From Mucilaginibacter pankratovii (GTDB lineage Bacteria > Bacteroidota > Bacteroidia > Sphingobacteriales > Sphingobacteriaceae): a stretch of DNA of 64,000 nt. The first letter of the stretch is position 1. Each line of letters begins with the position of its first letter. This document shows, piece after piece, positions 60,675-64,000 of the stretch. The position numbers and the translations under genes are program-made. The notes under the pieces are model-generated. The model saw nothing but the letters and a program-made list of their open reading frames with translations. It did no database searches and had not been told where the DNA came from. The stretch is from NCBI RefSeq assembly GCF_014773265.1, contig NZ_JACWMY010000019.1, positions 22,116 to 86,115 of the forward strand. Reading direction: 5' to 3'.

Positions 60675-60908
60675 TTATTGGTCGAGCCTGTTCTCGGAGC
60701 CTTCTTCATGCTCCTTGCTTTCGTATTTGTACTTCATGATCACCAAAATAGTAGCCGCGCTGAACATCAGTGTAGGGATAACTGCTATCACTAAACGCCA
60801 GGTTTGGTGGGAATCGATGGCCTTGTTGATGGTATTAACACCAACAGCAACCATCCCGATGAAGATCATCAGCGGGATTATGAGTTTGCGGTTTTCGGGT
60901 GTTGCCAT
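60675..60908 (-). CDS. Small two-helix membrane protein
   Basis: This 77-residue protein has two hydrophobic segments (LIIPLMIFIGMVAVGVNTI and LVIAVIPTLMFSAATILVIM) and a charged tail (KYKYESKEHEEGSENRLDQ). A -7 box (TATTTTTG, 60923-60930) lies 14 bases upstream of the ATG, supporting expression. Family not recognised. It is convergent with the DtxR regulator gene, 17 bases apart. Confidence 0.7.
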   Translation of the reverse strand: MATPENRKLIIPLMIFIGMVAVGVNTINKAIDSHQTWRLVIAVIPTLMFSAATILVIMKYKYESKEHEEGSENRLDQ

Positions 60909-60922
60909 ATTTTAAAGGTACA

Positions 60923-60930
60923 CAAAAATA
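60923..60930 (-). promoter_or_regulatory. Candidate -7 element of the small membrane protein gene
   Basis: TATTTTTG on the minus strand matches TAnnTTTG, 14 bases before the start codon. Confidence 0.45.
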
Positions 60931-61004
60931 GATTACAATTAATATTAAATTAACAGATAAAGTTAATTACCAGCGGGATAAGTGGCCCGGCGCCCGGGGA
61001 AATG

Positions 61005-61223
61005 TTACCTTTTCTTTAAAAACTCGGTACGCAGCACAATGCTCATACCATCTACCTTACAATCCACCTCCTCCTCATTATCCGTTAGGCGGATCTTTTT
61101 TACAAGCGTGCCTTGCTTTAGCGTAGTGCCGCCACCCTTTACTTTTAAACTTTTTATTAGTGTTACACTGTCGCCATCGTTCAGTTGGTTACCGTTGCTG
61201 TCTTTTACTATAAAATCACTCAT
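61005..61223 (-). CDS. PhnA/YjdM C-terminal domain protein
   Basis: This 72-residue protein, beginning MSDFIVKDSNGNQLNDGDSV and continuing TLIKSLKVKGGGTTLKQGT, matches the C-terminal domain of the PhnA/YjdM (alkylphosphonate-associated) family. The N-terminal zinc ribbon found in E. coli YjdM is absent. No phosphonate genes are nearby, so a role in phosphonate use is doubtful. Upstream, TAGCTTCG (about 61230) is a weak -7-like box close to the ATG. Confidence 0.82.
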   Translation of the reverse strand: MSDFIVKDSNGNQLNDGDSVTLIKSLKVKGGGTTLKQGTLVKKIRLTDNEEEVDCKVDGMSIVLRTEFLKKR

Positions 61224-61405
61224 AGGGCGAAGCTACGCAGAATAGTTTTAAGTAATAAAGGCGCTTGCGGCTTTACCCATCGCCCATGGTTCTATCGCCG
61301 CTCGTAAATACATTTTTATTTACCCATAATATTTATTTAACTTGCTTAAAATCAGCAGAGTCTTTGCCGATAAAACCAATCACCTCGTTACCTAAACAAC
61401 CCGTT
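61224..61405. other. Divergent gap before the MG2/plug chimera gene
   Basis: This 182-base gap has A/T-rich sequence and no gene. A frame extending the next gene upstream to 61265 is judged non-coding because a signal peptide begins at 61406. Confidence 0.4.
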
Positions 61406-63859
61406 ATGAAAAACATGCTCACCTTTGTCGCCTGTATTTTATTTTCGATAAGCTGTGCTTTTTCGCAAACGGACAAGTCTACAACCTTAAAGGGGCAGAC
61501 CTCGCGGTTGAAAACATTTCTCGATCAGCATGAAATAGAGAAGGCTTACCTCCATTTTGATAAACCGTATTACGCGGCAGGCGATACCATTTACTTTAAG
61601 GCCTATGTGATAGCAGGTGAAAAAAATGCTTTGTCGCCACTTAGCGGCGTTTTGTATACCGACCTGATAGACCCGCAAAACAAAATCCTCAAAGCTATAA
61701 AGCTACAAGTAATCGACGGGCTTGCCTGGGGCGACATCGCGTTACCCGATTCGCTCCCGGGCGGTAATTACCGCGTGCGTGCCTATACCAAACTGATGCA
61801 GAATTATGGCAACGAGTTGTTTTTCGACAGAGTAATACCTATCGGGGCTATTATCAAACCTGCGGCGACAAAGGCAGCGGCTGCTCTCCCCAAAAACAAA
61901 AACACGGCAGCCGCGTTGCCCGATATACAATTCTTTCCTGAAGGCGGCGACATGGTGACGGGTGTTCCCTCAAAAATAGCTTTTAAAGCCATTGTACCCC
62001 GCGGCGGCGGTGTCAACGTCAGCGGCACGGTATTGAATAATAGTAACCAGCCTGTCGCAAAAATCTCATCGGTACACCTGGGCATGGGCGTGTTTAGTAT
62101 TACGCCCATTGCCGGCGAAACTTACCACGCCGAGCTTGTTTACGCCGACGGCAGCAAGGCAAGCGTAGCATTACCACCAGCCAGGCCCGATGGCGTAGCA
62201 GTTGCTGTTTACGATTCCACCTTAAAAATATCGGTACATATAAACCCATCAACCGCTTTTTACGAGCAGAATAAAAACCAGCCGCTTGGCCTGTTCATTT
62301 ATTCGGGCGGCAGGCTTACCACGGTTTCTGACGTGATGGACGGCCCCGATATGCGTTTCGATATCCAAAAATCGGGGCTGCATTCGGGCATTACGCAAAT
62401 AACGCTTCTTTCATCAAAAGGCGAGCCGCTTTGCGAGCGGCTGGTGTTTATTAATAAGGATGATAAACTGGATGTAAGCATTGCCACCAATAAAAAAGAA
62501 TACAAGCAGCGGGAGCAGGTAAAGGTAAGCCTGCATGTGGAGGATACAGATTTTGATGCCGCGCCGGCACACTTTTCGGTGGCGGTTATCGACAGGGGCA
62601 AAGTATTGGTTGATGAAGATAAGGAAGAGAATATTTTGACCTACCTGTTGCTTACCTCCTGCCTTAAAGGTAATATAGAGGAGCCCGGCTACTACTTTAA
62701 TAATACGGATGATAAAAAGCGCTCAGAGCTCGACCTGGTGATGCTTACCCACGGCTACCGTCGCTTTACCTGGAAGGCATTGGCCAATAACGATATGCCG
62801 CCACCAACGGACCCTGCCGAGAAATCATTAAATATAACAGGCCTTGCCAAATCTGTTTGGGGTAAGCCCCTCAATAACGGTTTAATTACGCTTATACCGC
62901 AGGCGGGTGGTGGTTTATTAAGCGAAAAGACCGATAGCAAAGGCGTGTTTAATTTTAGTAACCTGGTGTTTTATGATAGTACGCGTTTTGTGCTAAACGC
63001 CGTGAATGCTAAAGGCAAAAACAACACCGAATTAACCTACATCCCCGAATTTAGGCCGCCGGTTGATATTAAATTCTATGCAAGCACTGATACTTCATCG
63101 TCTGGAATCATCCAGGCCTATCTGCAAAATAGTAAAAACCAGCACGAGCAGTTTTTGAAATATTATGGCAAAGGCATCCAGCTGAAAGAGGTGAAAATAC
63201 AAGCAGTAAAAAAACCCGCATACCGCACACAAAGCCTGGCTGGTGCCGGTAATGCAGATGTGATGATAAAGGGAAATACGCTTCCACAAGGGGGCATGTT
63301 GGCAACTGCACTTGCAGGGCGTATTGGAGGAGTATACTTTTCAAAATCGGATGAACCTGCTGGTGGTGCCCCAAAAATGCAAATCGGAAGTGGCCCGATG
63401 TTGGTGATTGTTGACGGTGTACAGCGAGAAGGAAAGTACGCTGTTATAAATGACATTTACCCCAGTGATGTAGAGACAATAGAGGTACTTAAATATGCAA
63501 GTGCCTCGATATACGGTATGAGTGGTGGTAATGGCGTGCTCATTATTACAACTAAACAGGGTGCGGGGACAACTGAAAAAGACATTATATCCCGTGGTGT
63601 TTTACCCTTAACCATTACAGGGTTTTACAAAGCGCGCGAATTTTACGCCCCCAAATACGACCACATCAACGACCACACCCGCCCAGACCTCCGCAGCACA
63701 ATCTACTGGCTGCCGGAGATAAGCCCCGATAAAAACGGCAACGCCAGCTTTGATTTTTATAATGCCGATGGCACCGGGCAGTACCAAATAATTATTGAAG
63801 GTATAAATAACAGTGGCATTGCGGGCGCCGCTAAGTTTACTTACCAGGTAAAGGAGTAA
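61406..63859 (+). CDS. Exported MG2-like / TonB-plug chimera
   Basis: This 817-residue protein has a signal peptide at 1-21 (MKNMLTFVACILFSISCAFS). A macroglobulin-like MG2 domain follows (EKAYLHFDKPYYAAGDTIYF, LPDSLPGGNYRVRAYT). More beta-sandwich domains come next, then a CarboxypepD_reg-like segment (ITGLAKSVWGKPLNNGLITL). A TonB plug-like domain near 630-720 has MLVIVDGVQREG, IEVLKYASASIYGMSGGNG and VLIITTKQG. A C-terminal beta domain ends the protein. No outer-membrane barrel follows. It may bridge surface proteins or secreted substrates; function is unknown. Confidence 0.83.
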   Translation: MKNMLTFVACILFSISCAFSQTDKSTTLKGQTSRLKTFLDQHEIEKAYLHFDKPYYAAGDTIYFKAYVIAGEKNALSPLSGVLYTDLIDPQNKILKAIKLQVIDGLAWGDIALPDSLPGGNYRVRAYTKLMQNYGNELFFDRVIPIGAIIKPAATKAAAALPKNKNTAAALPDIQFFPEGGDMVTGVPSKIAFKAIVPRGGGVNVSGTVLNNSNQPVAKISSVHLGMGVFSITPIAGETYHAELVYADGSKASVALPPARPDGVAVAVYDSTLKISVHINPSTAFYEQNKNQPLGLFIYSGGRLTTVSDVMDGPDMRFDIQKSGLHSGITQITLLSSKGEPLCERLVFINKDDKLDVSIATNKKEYKQREQVKVSLHVEDTDFDAAPAHFSVAVIDRGKVLVDEDKEENILTYLLLTSCLKGNIEEPGYYFNNTDDKKRSELDLVMLTHGYRRFTWKALANNDMPPPTDPAEKSLNITGLAKSVWGKPLNNGLITLIPQAGGGLLSEKTDSKGVFNFSNLVFYDSTRFVLNAVNAKGKNNTELTYIPEFRPPVDIKFYASTDTSSSGIIQAYLQNSKNQHEQFLKYYGKGIQLKEVKIQAVKKPAYRTQSLAGAGNADVMIKGNTLPQGGMLATALAGRIGGVYFSKSDEPAGGAPKMQIGSGPMLVIVDGVQREGKYAVINDIYPSDVETIEVLKYASASIYGMSGGNGVLIITTKQGAGTTEKDIISRGVLPLTITGFYKAREFYAPKYDHINDHTRPDLRSTIYWLPEISPDKNGNASFDFYNADGTGQYQIIIEGINNSGIAGAAKFTYQVKE

Positions 63860-63886
63860 GCGTATCCGGCAGAAAAAAGCCTCTGA

Positions 63887-64000
63887 GTCGTCCTGAAATA
63901 GGTTGACAGATTTTAATGAACTAAATATAATGCTTGTCAGGTAAAACTGGCAAGCATTTTTTGTTGATGAACTGTTTGTGGTGTTTGATAATTTAAGGCC
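63887..64000 (-). mobile_element. End of an IS element, probably IS3-like
   Basis: The outer end carries TCGTCCTGAAATAGGTTGACA (63890-63910), which resembles terminal repeats of Bacteroidota IS3/IS481-type elements. On the minus strand a transposase C-terminus follows. The element continues beyond the window, so its other end and family cannot be checked. Confidence 0.6.
63937..63999 (-). CDS. IS transposase C-terminal fragment (continues beyond window)
   Basis: The minus frame entering at 63999 reads ALNYQTPQTVHQQKMLASFT and then stops at 63937-63939. The LNYQTP-x-x-VH pattern is typical of the C-terminus of IS3-family OrfB/rve transposases (LNYxTPxEVH). A hairpin around AATGCTTG...CAAGCATT overlaps the stop codon and may end the transcript. 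Only about 20 residues are visible. Confidence 0.65.
   Translation of the reverse strand, partial: ALNYQTPQTVHQQKMLASFT

Noticed and set aside
61265..61405. Upstream extension of the MG2/plug chimera
   Set aside because: It would place 47 unrelated residues before a clear signal peptide starting at 61406.

Overview
This 64 kb window is chromosomal DNA from a member of the Bacteroidota, most likely family Sphingobacteriaceae and probably Mucilaginibacter or a close relative. The assignment is inferred from gene content: SusC-type TonB plug sequences, a type IX secretion CHU_C sorting domain, DUF4097/DUF2807 surface proteins, a one-gene succinate dehydrogenase cytochrome b, a 29-residue AURKAIP1/COX24 peptide, the futalosine menaquinone route and Bacteroidota -7 boxes (TAnnTTTG). 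No rRNA, tRNA, CRISPR array, prophage or large island was seen. The only clear mobile DNA is the end of an IS element at the right edge.

Layout: 1-9.4 kb holds the start of gcvH, a DUF4142 lipoprotein, a large zinc protease, a Gfo/Idh/MocA oxidoreductase, a thioredoxin-like lipoprotein and the sdhCAB operon (minus). 9.5-18.5 kb holds a VIT/vWA/TonB-plug/DUF2135 chimera, a cysteine-less TlpA-like lipoprotein, pdeM, htrA, dapF and two small unknown genes, one frameshifted. 18.5-32.8 kb holds a SNF2 helicase, a flippase-like protein with a GT2 glycosyltransferase, a SpoIIE phosphatase, radA, an orphan gene, the HU-TPR-bS22-like-rng cluster, mutY and ssb. 32.8-43.4 kb holds a 1248-residue histidine kinase, a PTPS/QueD-folE-fabD run, mqnB-mqnD, a TlpA reductase and an acyl-CoA dehydrogenase. 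43.9-56.7 kb holds an M13 peptidase, pnuC with an NadR-like kinase, an ECF sigma/anti-sigma/adhesin operon, terC, an NHL-repeat T9SS cargo, tex and a DUF2807 protein. 57.4-64 kb holds a TonB receptor divergent from a DtxR-family regulator, two small genes, a second plug-domain chimera and the IS end.

Functional links: sdhCAB and mqnBD both serve menaquinone-linked respiration. pnuC plus the NadR-like kinase form a nicotinamide riboside uptake and phosphorylation unit. The PTPS and GTP cyclohydrolase genes suggest pterin or queuosine precursor synthesis. The sigma factor, its membrane partner and the adhesin overlap at their ends and look like one envelope-signalling operon. The TonB receptor and DtxR regulator share an intergenic region with a perfect 12+6+12 bp palindrome that fits a metal-repressor operator.

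Many intergenic gaps contain large imperfect inverted repeats whose arms carry smaller hairpins. Two of these (26946-27244 and 56933-57159) share a core vocabulary but have unrelated outer arms, and they are the most unusual non-coding structures here. No wholly new defence or biosynthetic system could be demonstrated. The best candidates for novelty are the nested repeats, the two barrel-less plug-domain chimeras, the DtxR operator region and a few orphan genes.
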